Shown in pieces: positions 17,003 to 25,847 of a DNA stretch of 33,893 nucleotides. How positions within the stretch are numbered: the first letter of the stretch is position 1; each line of letters opens with the position of its first letter. The stretch covers positions 1 through 33,893 of the forward strand of contig JAAUSC010000059.1 of NCBI GenBank assembly GCA_012031965.1. Reading direction: 5' to 3'. The notes under the pieces were generated by a model. It did not search any database. It was not told where the DNA came from and saw nothing but the letters and a program-made list of their open reading frames with translations. The stretch comes from Scytonema sp. RU_4_4. GTDB taxonomy: Bacteria; Cyanobacteriota; Cyanobacteriia; Cyanobacteriales; Nostocaceae. The translations under genes and the position numbers were made by a program.

Positions 17003-18754
17003 TTACGACTTGGTTCCTAAGACAGATTCAGTTGGTATAATAGTCCCCTTAGCTCCCAACATTCGTGCATAAACTCGCCCTTGCCTATCGTGTATGATGA
17101 GATCGGCGGTAATGCTACTTGCTGTCTTCGCTTTTACTTCGCAAGAGACGTAAAAAGGTGTATTGCATGGAATGTGTGTGAACTGCTCATATTTTTGAAT
17201 ACTTGCGGGTAAGCAAATTTCTTGATGAAAATGCTGTAGCCAAATCCACAGGGTATGGGTGCTCAAGTCAATTGCATAAGGGTTGACCGACCTGACTGGG
17301 AACTGTCCTTGTTGTTTATCTGTGATTTCATTCCAAACGCATTCAGTGGTAATTTTTTCGGGACTAATGTTTAAGATTCTTTTGAGTTCTTGAAAAGAAG
17401 GTCCATGAAATAAGGGAACTATTGATGATTTTCCTGTTTGATAGAAATCATTGCCAGTCATAGTAATGATGTTATCTTCTGCGACATTCAATAATTCATA
17501 ATTCGGAGAAATGGCGAGTTCTCGCACTAGTTGAACCTCAGCAATGCTGAAATGATAATTGATTTTATTTTCAGGATTTTTCCTCCAGATTTTTGCCTGG
17601 AAGATGATTTCCTGAGCATCAGTTTTCGCAATTTCTTGTAGGTCTAGGATATATTCACTAGGTAGATTTTCATTGAAAGTAATTCCCTTGAGAACTTTGA
17701 AATCTTTATAACTGAAAAATCTATAACCTGGATAAAGTTGCGCACAGGAATCAACAATCCATGAGACTGCACAAGTCGCAGGTAGAACTGGTTTACCAGC
17801 AATCATATGGTCTAACAAAAAGGGATTGGCTTCAAGTGACAGTTTGCGACGAATGCGATAGGTTTGCAGTTCGGGGTTTAGCGGTCCAGGAGGCGGAACA
17901 AGAGGACTACCAATGACAACTTGTGCTGTTCGGTGATTAGCAGGATGCAGTTCGTTGACGAGCATTTGCGTCCCGACTTCAACAGGAAGAATATCAATAC
18001 CCCGTCGGGCAAACTCTTTTTTCAATTCTGGTGTCACCATACCGCTCTCCCAACCACCCCAATTTATAGCCACGACATGACATTCGGGGTAGCGTTGTTT
18101 GACGAGATGGGCTGATTTGTTGAGAATTTCGTTGGCGATCGCGTAGTCTGTCTGACCGATATTACCGTAAAATCCTGTTACAGAAGAAAACAAAACCAAA
18201 TATTCCAGTTGACTGGGTTTAATACAAGATAAAAGATTTTCTAAACCTTTCACTTTGGCAGTATAAACCTTCTCAAAATCCTGTTCTGTTTTCTTTTCAA
18301 TCAATTTATCAGCTAAATTGCCAGCACCGTGTATGATGCCATTAATCGGTCCAGTACGCTCAATAACAGTAGCAAGTTTCTGCTTTAAGTCATCTCCATC
18401 AGTGACATCAACGCTCAAATATTCGGCATGAGCTCCAGCTTGTTGAATTGCTTCTAAAGTTTGTTTGATTTCTCGACTAGAGATAATTTTGTTATATAGT
18501 TTTTTTACATTTATAGGTAAAGGCTTCTCTCCCAGCGAGAGAAGATATTCCATAATGCGTTTTTTTAAAACTGGTTCGTCAAAACAATCTTTAGCCCAAT
18601 CTGGTTCTTTGTCTATCAGTTCTGAACGACCTATGAGAATAAATTTGCAAGGATGGTGCTCTGCCAATTTAATAGTGCATTTAGCTGTAATGCCTTTTGC
18701 ACCACCACTAACGAGAAAAACTGATGTGGGACGAATTTTAGTTGTGAGTGTCAT
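17003..18754 (-). CDS. hglD: HglD: ketoreductase catalytic half-dehydratase
   Basis: This protein reduces beta-ketoacyl-ACP and then dehydrates it. The first 280 residues are the catalytic part of a PKS-type ketoreductase: NADP loop GGAKGIT (17-23), Asp/Asn at DVTDG (116-120), HGAGNLAD, Ser190/191 in FSSVTGFYGN and Tyr204 in DYAIANE. The structural first half of this ketoreductase is not here; it forms the end of HglF. From about residue 300 a hotdog dehydratase has the PKS signature HxxxGxxxxP (His316 to Pro325, HMIAGKPVLP) and a second acidic site near Asp496. Length 583 aa. It lies in the minus-strand cluster between the hglG-position gene and hglC. The name follows Anabaena order. Confidence 0.88.
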   Translation of the reverse strand: MTLTTKIRPTSVFLVSGGAKGITAKCTIKLAEHHPCKFILIGRSELIDKEPDWAKDCFDEPVLKKRIMEYLLSLGEKPLPINVKKLYNKIISSREIKQTLEAIQQAGAHAEYLSVDVTDGDDLKQKLATVIERTGPINGIIHGAGNLADKLIEKKTEQDFEKVYTAKVKGLENLLSCIKPSQLEYLVLFSSVTGFYGNIGQTDYAIANEILNKSAHLVKQRYPECHVVAINWGGWESGMVTPELKKEFARRGIDILPVEVGTQMLVNELHPANHRTAQVVIGSPLVPPPGPLNPELQTYRIRRKLSLEANPFLLDHMIAGKPVLPATCAVSWIVDSCAQLYPGYRFFSYKDFKVLKGITFNENLPSEYILDLQEIAKTDAQEIIFQAKIWRKNPENKINYHFSIAEVQLVRELAISPNYELLNVAEDNIITMTGNDFYQTGKSSIVPLFHGPSFQELKRILNISPEKITTECVWNEITDKQQGQFPVRSVNPYAIDLSTHTLWIWLQHFHQEICLPASIQKYEQFTHIPCNTPFYVSCEVKAKTASSITADLIIHDRQGRVYARMLGAKGTIIPTESVLGTKS

Positions 18755-18848
18755 AAATTCCCCGTCTACTGTGTATTATTGTTAATCAATACTGATTTTC
18801 AACCTCTTTTAAAAGTCAAATAAAGAGGCTATTTAATATGCATTTTTT

Positions 18849-19010
18849 GGGAGCATCCCACTTTGGAAAAAATACCTGGCGATTAGAAATCGCAGCTACA
18901 CAAACCAAGTCCGCCTGCGCGGACTTAATATATAGCCTGCGCAGGCAGGCTTTGTTTGTCTAGCCCCAGACTTACAGTCTGCGGGCGATTTGCCAAAACG
19001 GGATGCTCCC
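18849..19010. repeat. MITE-like inverted-repeat element overlapping hglG 3' end
   Basis: The ends are exact inverted repeats: GGGAGCATCCC (18849-18859) and GGGATGCTCCC (19000-19010), and homology extends to TTTTGG inside each. Inside are stems AAGTCCGCCTGCGCGGACTT and AGCCTGCGCAGGCAGGCT. A related element with the same end lies at 32393-32516. It supplies the stop codon and last residues of the neighbouring gene. Confidence 0.75.
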
Positions 19011-19557
19011 CATTTTTTTTAGAAAAAACTGATGAATGTAAAACTTCAAAAACTGATTTTCTGGAGATAGTCAATGATTTTTGAAGATTAATGGGAGTGT
19101 CTGGTGTTTCTTGAGGCGGTATTTCTTGAGGCGGAGGCAAAGTTAGTGCCGCTACAATCAAAGCTAATACTATCATGATAGCTGCTACTAATGTTAGTAA
19201 GTTCTGATTATTCTCATGATTTTCTGTCTCTTGAAAATGAGGAGAAACAAGTTGAATATCACCAAGGTCTCTTTGATCATAAAATAGTCTAATGAAGGAA
19301 TAGTATGTTTTGTAGCCTTTGGCTTCTATCGTTATTTCTCCTTCAAGAACATTGCTATCCCCAAATGGGACTTGAAATTTATAAATTCCTTCCAAGTCAC
19401 TATAGACAACGCGTGAATAACCTGGCAAATTAATTAAGATTTTAGCTCCACTTATAGGAGCTTGTTTCTCTCTATCGAGAACGCGACCAAGATAATGAAT
19501 TTCTTGATGATTAGGCATAGTTTCAGCTGATACCATTTCTTTGTGAGGCTGCACCAA
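18925..19557 (-). CDS. Membrane-anchored carboxypeptidase-regulatory-like domain protein (hglG position)
   Basis: The product has 210 aa. Residues about 21-105 form a small beta-sandwich of the carboxypeptidase regulatory/PEGA-like kind (LGRVLDREKQAPISGAKILI, YSDLEGIYKFQVPFG, EITIEAKGYKTYY). One strong membrane helix follows (about 119-140, LLTLVAAIMIVLALIVAALTL), then a proline-rich segment. There is no enzyme motif. It lies between the two genes holding the halves of a ketoreductase, so it may anchor the soluble synthase at the membrane (inference). In Anabaena order this position is hglG. The last 28 or so residues are encoded inside a repeat element, so the natural C-terminus may differ. 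I do not know its function. Confidence 0.8.
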   Translation of the reverse strand: MVQPHKEMVSAETMPNHQEIHYLGRVLDREKQAPISGAKILINLPGYSRVVYSDLEGIYKFQVPFGDSNVLEGEITIEAKGYKTYYSFIRLFYDQRDLGDIQLVSPHFQETENHENNQNLLTLVAAIMIVLALIVAALTLPPPQEIPPQETPDTPINLQKSLTISRKSVFEVLHSSVFSKKNGEHPVLANRPQTVSLGLDKQSLPAQAIY

Positions 19558-19744
19558 ATTTTCTTGACTTCTTCTTTCTTTATTTCTTTGTTTTCTACCC
19601 TATCCTAGTGGTTCGTTTCTCACATAGTTGGGCACATCTATGACTACGCCACGCAAACTATCATACAGAATTGGTATGAGAAGGGAGGTGGGGAGAATGT
19701 TACAAAACTTCCCCATTCGCCTATCACCTCATCTCCTTATCTAG

Positions 19745-21985
19745 TTAAACTTCGGGAGTACTAATCAGGGTGACTCGTCCCTGTGAACTGTAAGCAACTT
19801 CGGTAATATAACGATTGGGGTCGTGTAGCTCAGCAACAATGTGTCGTGCTGACTCTTCTGCATCAATGTGAGGACTCAAGTCAATTGCTCGGCAAAATAC
19901 TTGTTCCCATTCCCAGTTGAGAGTCTTCGTTAATCCAAATAAACCAGCACTAATAGGACCAAAGTTCTCATTTTGTCCTAACCCAAAGGCTCCATCAAGA
20001 CGAGTCACAGTGCAAAAACAACTACGTCCATGATGTGTGGCTTGATTGAGGAATTTTTTCAGGTGTTTCGCCATCAGAAAAACGTGCTTGACTATTGCCT
20101 TTTCCTCTTCAAGATAGGGAATTTTGCCATTGCAGGTGACTTCAAATAAAGGATTTAGATGAATGAAAGCACCAATCGGACCATATTGAGTGGAGATGGT
20201 GGCTAATTGTTGTTGGAGATGTTCTTCACTTAAATCAGCGAGATTAACACGAATGATCCCTGGGGGTAAAGGTGAGTGTTGTGGAACGAGTGATTGGGGG
20301 AAACTGAGAACAACGATTTTCCAGCCTTGCTCAGTGAGAAGTTGAGCCAATTTGGAAGTGGTGAGGGAGCCATCATCGGTAAGTAAACCGATGTGTCCCT
20401 CTGGTAAGGTGAAATCTAGAAAATCTGGTTGAGGCAGAATTTTCAGTTTGACTTGACGACGCAAGGTAGTGTTGTTTAAGTTACCTGATGGGTTGGAGGG
20501 CTTGTTCAGAGACTTTTTTTTTTCCGTACCAGCTAACTTCTGCAAATACTCTACTATTTGACCGATAGTACGCAGTTCTCCCAGTTCTTCTACATTCGGC
20601 TTGGGTAAGTTGGGGTACATCTGTTGCATTGTCCCCAAAATTTCCACACGCTTGATGGAGTCAATCCCCAAGTCTGCTTCCATATCCATGCTCAAATCCA
20701 GCATCTCTACTGGGTAACCTGTTTTTTCGCTCGTGATTGCTAACAAGGTTTGACCGAGATCTGTCAAATCTGTGTCTGCTGTTTGAGCTTCTTCACTTGC
20801 TGAGACACTTTCGTTAACTAGTTCGTTAACTAGTTCGTTAACTAGGATGGGGGAAGAGATGGGAAGTTGAGGTGTTTGCGTCGTGTCTGTGAGGATGACG
20901 GAAGAATTTTCGGTCTTCACTTCCTCTTGTATTCTTACGTCTTCTTGTATGGAAATCGCAGTTTCTACAGCAATAGATTGAACAGTAATTGGAGAAGCAC
21001 TAGATTGCAGATATTCGACAATTTGACCGATGGTGCGTAGTTCTCCCAGTTCTTCCAGATTTGGTTTAGGCAAGTCTGGGTACATTTCCTGCATTGTTCC
21101 CAAGATTTCCACACGTTTAATGGAGTCAATACCTAAGTCTGCCTCCATATCCATGCTCAAATCTAACATTTCTACTGGGTAGCCTGTTTTGTCACTGATG
21201 ATTGCTAACAGGTTTTTATCCAAATCAGTTAAATCAGTTTTAGGTGTTGAGTCTTGGGTTTTGAGTGTATTTTCTTTTTCGTACTCAGAAATCTGAACTT
21301 GCAATGCTGGACTTTCTTGAACGACAGGTGAGGATGAAAACACAGGTGAGGATGAAAAGAACTGGGGAGTCGGAGATGGGTCTGTAATAATCTGTGTTTG
21401 AGTGCTAACTTCTACAACTGAATGCAATTGTGCATCCATTTTATTGACTATGGGCTGTTCTTCAGTTGTTGGTATCTGGGGAGTGGGAGGAACTGGGCTG
21501 TCTTGTTTAGTTGTTGTTGTATCTAAAGCAATGAGACGTTCAGGTTTTTTATTTGCGGCTGTTGTTTCGTCAAGGGAAACCACAGGTTGAGTTATTGCCA
21601 GTTTACTACTGACAAGCTGTGAGTATTCTTGCTGTATGAGTTGGAAAAAGTTTTTGGTGTATTCTACCTGAGTGTTGAGATATTGCTCGTGAACGCGTAG
21701 AGTTTCACCTTGTTGAGCGTGAAACTGCATCATACTACGCTCTAAGCTTTCCGTGAGAACTGGCTTGAGCTTTGCAGCTTCGTCTGAAAGTTTGCTGTTA
21801 GCAAACAAAGAATTCTGCTGTTGCATCAGTTGGAAAAAGGTTTTAGCATATTCCATCTGATGGTTGAGATAGTGTCCGTGAACTTGTAAACTCTCGCTTT
21901 GATTTTGCTGAAATTGTGTCAGGACGTATTCTAAGCTTGCTAAAACTTGTTGGTCATTTACGGGTGTATCTGGATTGGTTTGCAT
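19745..21985 (-). CDS. hglF: HglF: tandem acyl carrier proteins with ketoreductase structural half
   Basis: This is the carrier subunit of the glycolipid synthase. Two related N-terminal helical segments (about 15-60 and 80-125) have the pattern E-(S/T)-L-x-V-H-x-x-Y-L-N. Two nearly identical ACPs follow, with phosphopantetheine Ser288 and Ser443 in LGIDSIKR, 155 residues apart, joined by low-complexity linkers. From about residue 512 comes an SDR-like domain (HIGLLTDDGS, GAFIHLNPLFE, FCTVTRLDGAFGLGQNENFG, FGLTKTLNWEWEQVFCRAIDLSP, ELHDPNRYITEVAY). This is the non-catalytic first half of a PfaA-type ketoreductase; the catalytic half starts HglD. The ATG lies 28 bases inside the end of hglE. 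The name follows Anabaena order. Confidence 0.88.
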   Translation of the reverse strand: MQTNPDTPVNDQQVLASLEYVLTQFQQNQSESLQVHGHYLNHQMEYAKTFFQLMQQQNSLFANSKLSDEAAKLKPVLTESLERSMMQFHAQQGETLRVHEQYLNTQVEYTKNFFQLIQQEYSQLVSSKLAITQPVVSLDETTAANKKPERLIALDTTTTKQDSPVPPTPQIPTTEEQPIVNKMDAQLHSVVEVSTQTQIITDPSPTPQFFSSSPVFSSSPVVQESPALQVQISEYEKENTLKTQDSTPKTDLTDLDKNLLAIISDKTGYPVEMLDLSMDMEADLGIDSIKRVEILGTMQEMYPDLPKPNLEELGELRTIGQIVEYLQSSASPITVQSIAVETAISIQEDVRIQEEVKTENSSVILTDTTQTPQLPISSPILVNELVNELVNESVSASEEAQTADTDLTDLGQTLLAITSEKTGYPVEMLDLSMDMEADLGIDSIKRVEILGTMQQMYPNLPKPNVEELGELRTIGQIVEYLQKLAGTEKKKSLNKPSNPSGNLNNTTLRRQVKLKILPQPDFLDFTLPEGHIGLLTDDGSLTTSKLAQLLTEQGWKIVVLSFPQSLVPQHSPLPPGIIRVNLADLSEEHLQQQLATISTQYGPIGAFIHLNPLFEVTCNGKIPYLEEEKAIVKHVFLMAKHLKKFLNQATHHGRSCFCTVTRLDGAFGLGQNENFGPISAGLFGLTKTLNWEWEQVFCRAIDLSPHIDAEESARHIVAELHDPNRYITEVAYSSQGRVTLISTPEV
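20810..20845 (-). repeat. Three perfect 12-bp tandem repeats inside hglF
   Basis: TTCGTTAACTAG is repeated three times without change. On the coding strand it gives the repeating tetrapeptide LVNE in the linker between the two ACPs. Its length is a multiple of three, so copy-number change would alter linker length without breaking the frame. Confidence 0.9.
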
Positions 21986-24900
21986 TGTCGGCTGTGGAAT
22001 GGGTTGAGATGAAGAAAGAGGAGTGGGGGAGTGGGGGGAGGGGGGGAGTGGGGGATGGAGGTGGAGAGGGAATTTGTCCCCTTGTCCCCTAGTCCCCTAG
22101 TCTCCTTGTCCCCTTGTCCCCTTATCTCCTTGTCCTCAATTTTTTGGTTTATAGGGAGTAGGGATTTATTTGTGTGCCCGTTAGTCTCTGCAACTGTTAC
22201 TGTGGGAGTGGCGCTGATGGTGGTGAGTGTCGCGGAGAATGATTTAGAGTCAATATGAGCGTTATTCTTAGATGTGCTTTCAGATGTGCTTTCAGACATG
22301 CTTGCAGGTAATTTCACTTTATGTCCATCCTGCAAAGCTTGCTCAAATGCCATTTTTGTTTTTTCTGATACGTAGTTGATACCATTTAAACGCACGCTCA
22401 ATCCCTTGCTTTTCTCGGTTGCGGGTATGGTTTGTGGGAGTTGGTAGGGGTCGAGGTTTTTCAAGGGACTTCCAGCGACGCGTAACTGGACGACGGCTTC
22501 TCTTAGAGAGCGATCGCTATCTTTTTGGCTGCTAGGGTTCAAAGCGATAGTTAGGTGAGGGCGATCGCCTAAAATATCTTTCACCAAACCTGTGAGAATT
22601 TTCTTCGGACCAAACTCAACAAAGCAAGAACCACCCTCCGCATAAATATTTTCAATTTCCTGCTTAAACAGCACCGCATTAGAAAGGTGAGTTTCTAGAA
22701 TTCTTTGAATATCTGTAGCTTCCTTGGGGTACTGTTTTCCTGTCACATTTGTGTAAACAGGTATTTTCGGATTTTGGAAACTGATACTCTTGATAGCTTG
22801 AGCAAAAGCTTTCTGAGCAAAAGCAATCAATTGTGTATGGAAAGCTGCTGACACAGGTAACAAAACGGCTGCATATCCTTGCTCTTGTAGAGTTTGCCGT
22901 ACTTTCGCTATTTCCGCCGCAGGTCCAGCCAACACCACTTGACGGGGAGAATTGAGATTCGCAATTGTCACCTGAGGAAAATGCTTGAGAACTGCTTCCA
23001 CCTTGCCAACTTCTTCTTTCACAGCAAGCATAGCCCCTGCATCATAATCGGGATCTTGGGGAGCCGCCATTGCTTGACCCCTAGCTTTCACCAAAAAGCA
23101 GTAATCTTCTTCACTCAAAACACCCGCAGCCCACAAAGCTGTGAGTTCTCCAAAGCTGTGTCCTGCAACGAAATCTGCCTTAAATCCAGCTTGTTGCAGT
23201 ATTTTATATAGCCCTGCACTCAACATCCCAATTGCTGGTTGAGCATATTCTGTACGCTGTAATGCAACAATTTGAGCATTTTTTTCCACTTCCTCAAACA
23301 CGGGATGGGGAAAAACGATTTCCGACAGCGACTGCAAATTATCTTTCAGCAAAAGGCTATCCATGTAGCCGAAAAGACGCCGCAGGGTTGGAAAATTCAT
23401 CACCAGTTCCCGACCCATCTCCAAATATTGAGAACCTTGTCCAGAGAACAAAGCAACAACTTTTCCAGCCAACTCAAGACCACAAGAGCGGTAGTAAATT
23501 CCTTGGGGATGCTCCCATGAGGAGTCTCTTGCTCTGCTTTTGAGTAACTCAATAGTGGTTTGTAACAATTTACAAGCTTCAACACAAGAAGCTGTAACAA
23601 ACCCGACTCTAGCTGCATTCAGGGGAATGTCTTTTGATTTAGACTCCTCCACAAGCTCCACATAATTTTTGTTACCTTCCTCAGATTGCAACTTCCCTAA
23701 AATCTCTTCACAGTTTGCGAGTAACTGTGCAGGAGTTTGAGCAAACAGCAATACTTCATTGGGAGTATTGTGTATCCGATAAGCGTGTTCTTGTTCGGCT
23801 TCGTATTCTTCCAAGACAACGTGATAGTTTGTTCCACCAAAGCCAAAAGAACTGATACCCGCACGTCTTGGCGCTTCCCCTTCTGGACGAATCCAAGGTC
23901 TAGTTTCGGTATTTAGGTAAAACGCCGAGTTTTGGATATTGAGTTTGGGGTTGGGTTGAGTAACGTTAATTGTGGGCGGTAGTATCTTATGATGTAGCGC
24001 TAAAGCAGTTTTGATTAAGCTTGCAGCACCTGCAGCAGCTTTTGTATGTCCGATTTGAGATTTCACACTACCAAGTGCAATGTACTGCTTGTGTGATTTT
24101 TCCCCAAAAAATTCTCTTAGAGACGCAAATTCTGTGGGGTCACCAGCCATCGTACCTGTACCATGCGCCTCCATTAAGGTGACAGTTTCAGGTGAAAAGC
24201 CTGCATCCTCGTAAGCACGCTGTAAGGCTTTAACTTGTCCTTCTTGTCGGGGAGCATAAATGCTTTTATATCGTCCATCGCTGGAGGTTCCAATTCCTTT
24301 AATAACTGCGTAAATTTTATCGTTGTCTCGTATAGCGTCATCTAAGCGCTTAAGGACAACCATACCGACACCTTCACCCAGCATCATCCCGTCTGACTTT
24401 GCGTCGAAGGGTTTAACATTGTCGCTAGGAGAGACAGCAGGTGTTTTGCTGAAACACATGTAAGCCATGATGGTGTTGTCAGTATCAACTCCACCAGTTA
24501 GCATCATGTCGCAACGATGCTCAATGAGTTCGCTAATTGCCATTTTTAGAGCAGCTAATGAACTGGCACAAGCAGCATCAACAACGCAGTTTATTCCGCC
24601 TAAATTTAAGCGGTTGGCAATTCTCCCAGCAACGACGTTACCTAACATACCTGGGAAGGCATTTTCATCCCAGTGTACGTAAGCGCTTTTAATTTTCTTG
24701 ATAATTTTTTGCGTATCCTCATCGGATAAACCACTACTTTTAAGAACCTTTTCCCAAACGGGATACTGTAACCTAGAGGCGAGTGGTAATCCCAATTGAC
24801 TTCCTGCTACACCTAAAATAACCCCAATAGTCTCGCGATTAAACTCGCCAGATGTGTCATAACCTGCATCTTCCATCGCCTCTTTTGCAACTACCAAACT

Positions 24901-25323
24901 TAATAGTTGCGCCACATCTGTCACTTCCAAGATGCTAGGGGGAATCCCAAATTCCATTGGGTTAAAATCAACGTATGGGATAAATCCACCTCTTTTACAG
25001 TAGGTTTTTTCCTCTGGTGTTCTAGGATTAGGGTCATAGTATTCTTCTATATTCCAGTGTGTTGATGGAACATCAGTAATTCCGTCAATTTTATGAATAA
25101 TATTTTGCCAATACTCTCGTAAATTTCTAGATTTTGCAAAAAGAGAAGCCATACCAATGATGGCTATAGGATGATGTTGTAAGTTTCTATTAATTTTGTT
25201 AACTGATAAGGATTGACCAGACATGATTTTCTTCTCCTCAATAAACCTATACACAGACTTTTCAATGTTGTTTATCTGGGCTTCCAATTCCGCCAAGGCA
25301 GTATCAATTGAATAAGCAGACAT
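21958..25323 (-). CDS. hglE: HglE: ketosynthase-acyltransferase of heterocyst glycolipid synthase
   Basis: HglE starts and extends the polyketide chain. It has 1121 aa. A short coiled segment (1-45) resembles a docking element. The ketosynthase spans about 50-510, with Cys252 in DAACASS, His387 in EAHGTGT and His426 in IGHTKAA. A malonyl-type acyltransferase covers about 620-930, with FSGQGSQY, Ser723 in GHSFGE and AAFH (His829). The last 120 or so residues are low complexity and probably not a domain; part is encoded by a G/C-run repeat. The ATG follows CGGAG. It leads the large minus-strand cluster, 222 bases after a small conserved gene, and overlaps hglF by 28 bases. KS-AT matches the front of PUFA-synthase PfaA and the remembered hglE of Nostoc. 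Confidence 0.9.
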   Translation of the reverse strand: MSAYSIDTALAELEAQINNIEKSVYRFIEEKKIMSGQSLSVNKINRNLQHHPIAIIGMASLFAKSRNLREYWQNIIHKIDGITDVPSTHWNIEEYYDPNPRTPEEKTYCKRGGFIPYVDFNPMEFGIPPSILEVTDVAQLLSLVVAKEAMEDAGYDTSGEFNRETIGVILGVAGSQLGLPLASRLQYPVWEKVLKSSGLSDEDTQKIIKKIKSAYVHWDENAFPGMLGNVVAGRIANRLNLGGINCVVDAACASSLAALKMAISELIEHRCDMMLTGGVDTDNTIMAYMCFSKTPAVSPSDNVKPFDAKSDGMMLGEGVGMVVLKRLDDAIRDNDKIYAVIKGIGTSSDGRYKSIYAPRQEGQVKALQRAYEDAGFSPETVTLMEAHGTGTMAGDPTEFASLREFFGEKSHKQYIALGSVKSQIGHTKAAAGAASLIKTALALHHKILPPTINVTQPNPKLNIQNSAFYLNTETRPWIRPEGEAPRRAGISSFGFGGTNYHVVLEEYEAEQEHAYRIHNTPNEVLLFAQTPAQLLANCEEILGKLQSEEGNKNYVELVEESKSKDIPLNAARVGFVTASCVEACKLLQTTIELLKSRARDSSWEHPQGIYYRSCGLELAGKVVALFSGQGSQYLEMGRELVMNFPTLRRLFGYMDSLLLKDNLQSLSEIVFPHPVFEEVEKNAQIVALQRTEYAQPAIGMLSAGLYKILQQAGFKADFVAGHSFGELTALWAAGVLSEEDYCFLVKARGQAMAAPQDPDYDAGAMLAVKEEVGKVEAVLKHFPQVTIANLNSPRQVVLAGPAAEIAKVRQTLQEQGYAAVLLPVSAAFHTQLIAFAQKAFAQAIKSISFQNPKIPVYTNVTGKQYPKEATDIQRILETHLSNAVLFKQEIENIYAEGGSCFVEFGPKKILTGLVKDILGDRPHLTIALNPSSQKDSDRSLREAVVQLRVAGSPLKNLDPYQLPQTIPATEKSKGLSVRLNGINYVSEKTKMAFEQALQDGHKVKLPASMSESTSESTSKNNAHIDSKSFSATLTTISATPTVTVAETNGHTNKSLLPINQKIEDKEIRGQGDKETRGLGDKGTNSLSTSIPHSPPPPTPPLLFLHLNPFHSRQCKPIQIHP
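22021..22136. repeat. Low-complexity G/C-run and TTGTCCCC tandem block at hglE-hglF junction
   Basis: Runs of six (22033-22038) and seven (22040-22046) G sit beside degenerate tandem copies of TTGTCCCC/TAGTCCCC (22074-22135). Such blocks are usually intergenic in filamentous cyanobacteria, but here hglE reads through it. Homopolymer runs of this length slip easily. Confidence 0.8.
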
Positions 25324-25544
25324 AGAACATAAACTCCGCCGTGAGTAGTGTGTTTTGTGTAGCTGCAGTGATTTCTGTGGCGAGTCAAAAAAGGATTATT
25401 TCCTATTTGAAGCAGCTATCCTATCTGCAAACAGTAAAAGATTCTGTTCAAATCAACACCACATAAGAGATACAACCTGGTGAGTTAATGTTCTTAGCGT
25501 TTTAGGAGATTCTGGCAATGTCACAGCAATTATTGCTAAACATA

Positions 25545-25832
25545 CTATACAATGCCTGACTCCTCATGTTGTGGTAGTAGATCAATGACATTATTGAAAC
25601 TTGTAAAATAATCCTGCAGTGCGTTAGCTGCTGGACCAGTAAATTCCATCCATTCAGAAGACAAGTTATTCTGAGGATTCTGAGAAATTGTTTCCTTCTG
25701 AGACAATGAAAACTTGGGAGTAGCTATGAGGACAGAAACGCTTTTTTCTCCAGAGCTAGTTTGATGATTGAGTTTAACTGCGGCAACGTAGCTGGTGTTA
25801 ATGACAACGTTCTGTATCTTGATAAATGCCAT
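25545..25832 (-). CDS. Small conserved protein upstream of hglE, unknown function
   Basis: The 95-aa product starts MAFIKIQNVVINTSYVAAVKLN. I prefer the ATG at 25832 over the one at 25847 (which would add MLKLI) because MAFIKIQN resembles starts of small proteins I recall from Nostocales; neither has a good ribosome-binding site. The end reads WMEFTGPAANALQDYFTSFNNVIDLLP. The predicted pattern is short beta strands (residues 1-45) and a C-terminal helix, as in small single-domain proteins that bind a partner. In Anabaena a similarly sized gene lies ahead of hglE, so it probably belongs to the cluster. It is co-oriented with hglE, 222 bases ahead. I assign no function. Confidence 0.7.
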   Translation of the reverse strand: MAFIKIQNVVINTSYVAAVKLNHQTSSGEKSVSVLIATPKFSLSQKETISQNPQNNLSSEWMEFTGPAANALQDYFTSFNNVIDLLPQHEESGIV

Positions 25833-25847
25833 GATCAATTTCAACAT

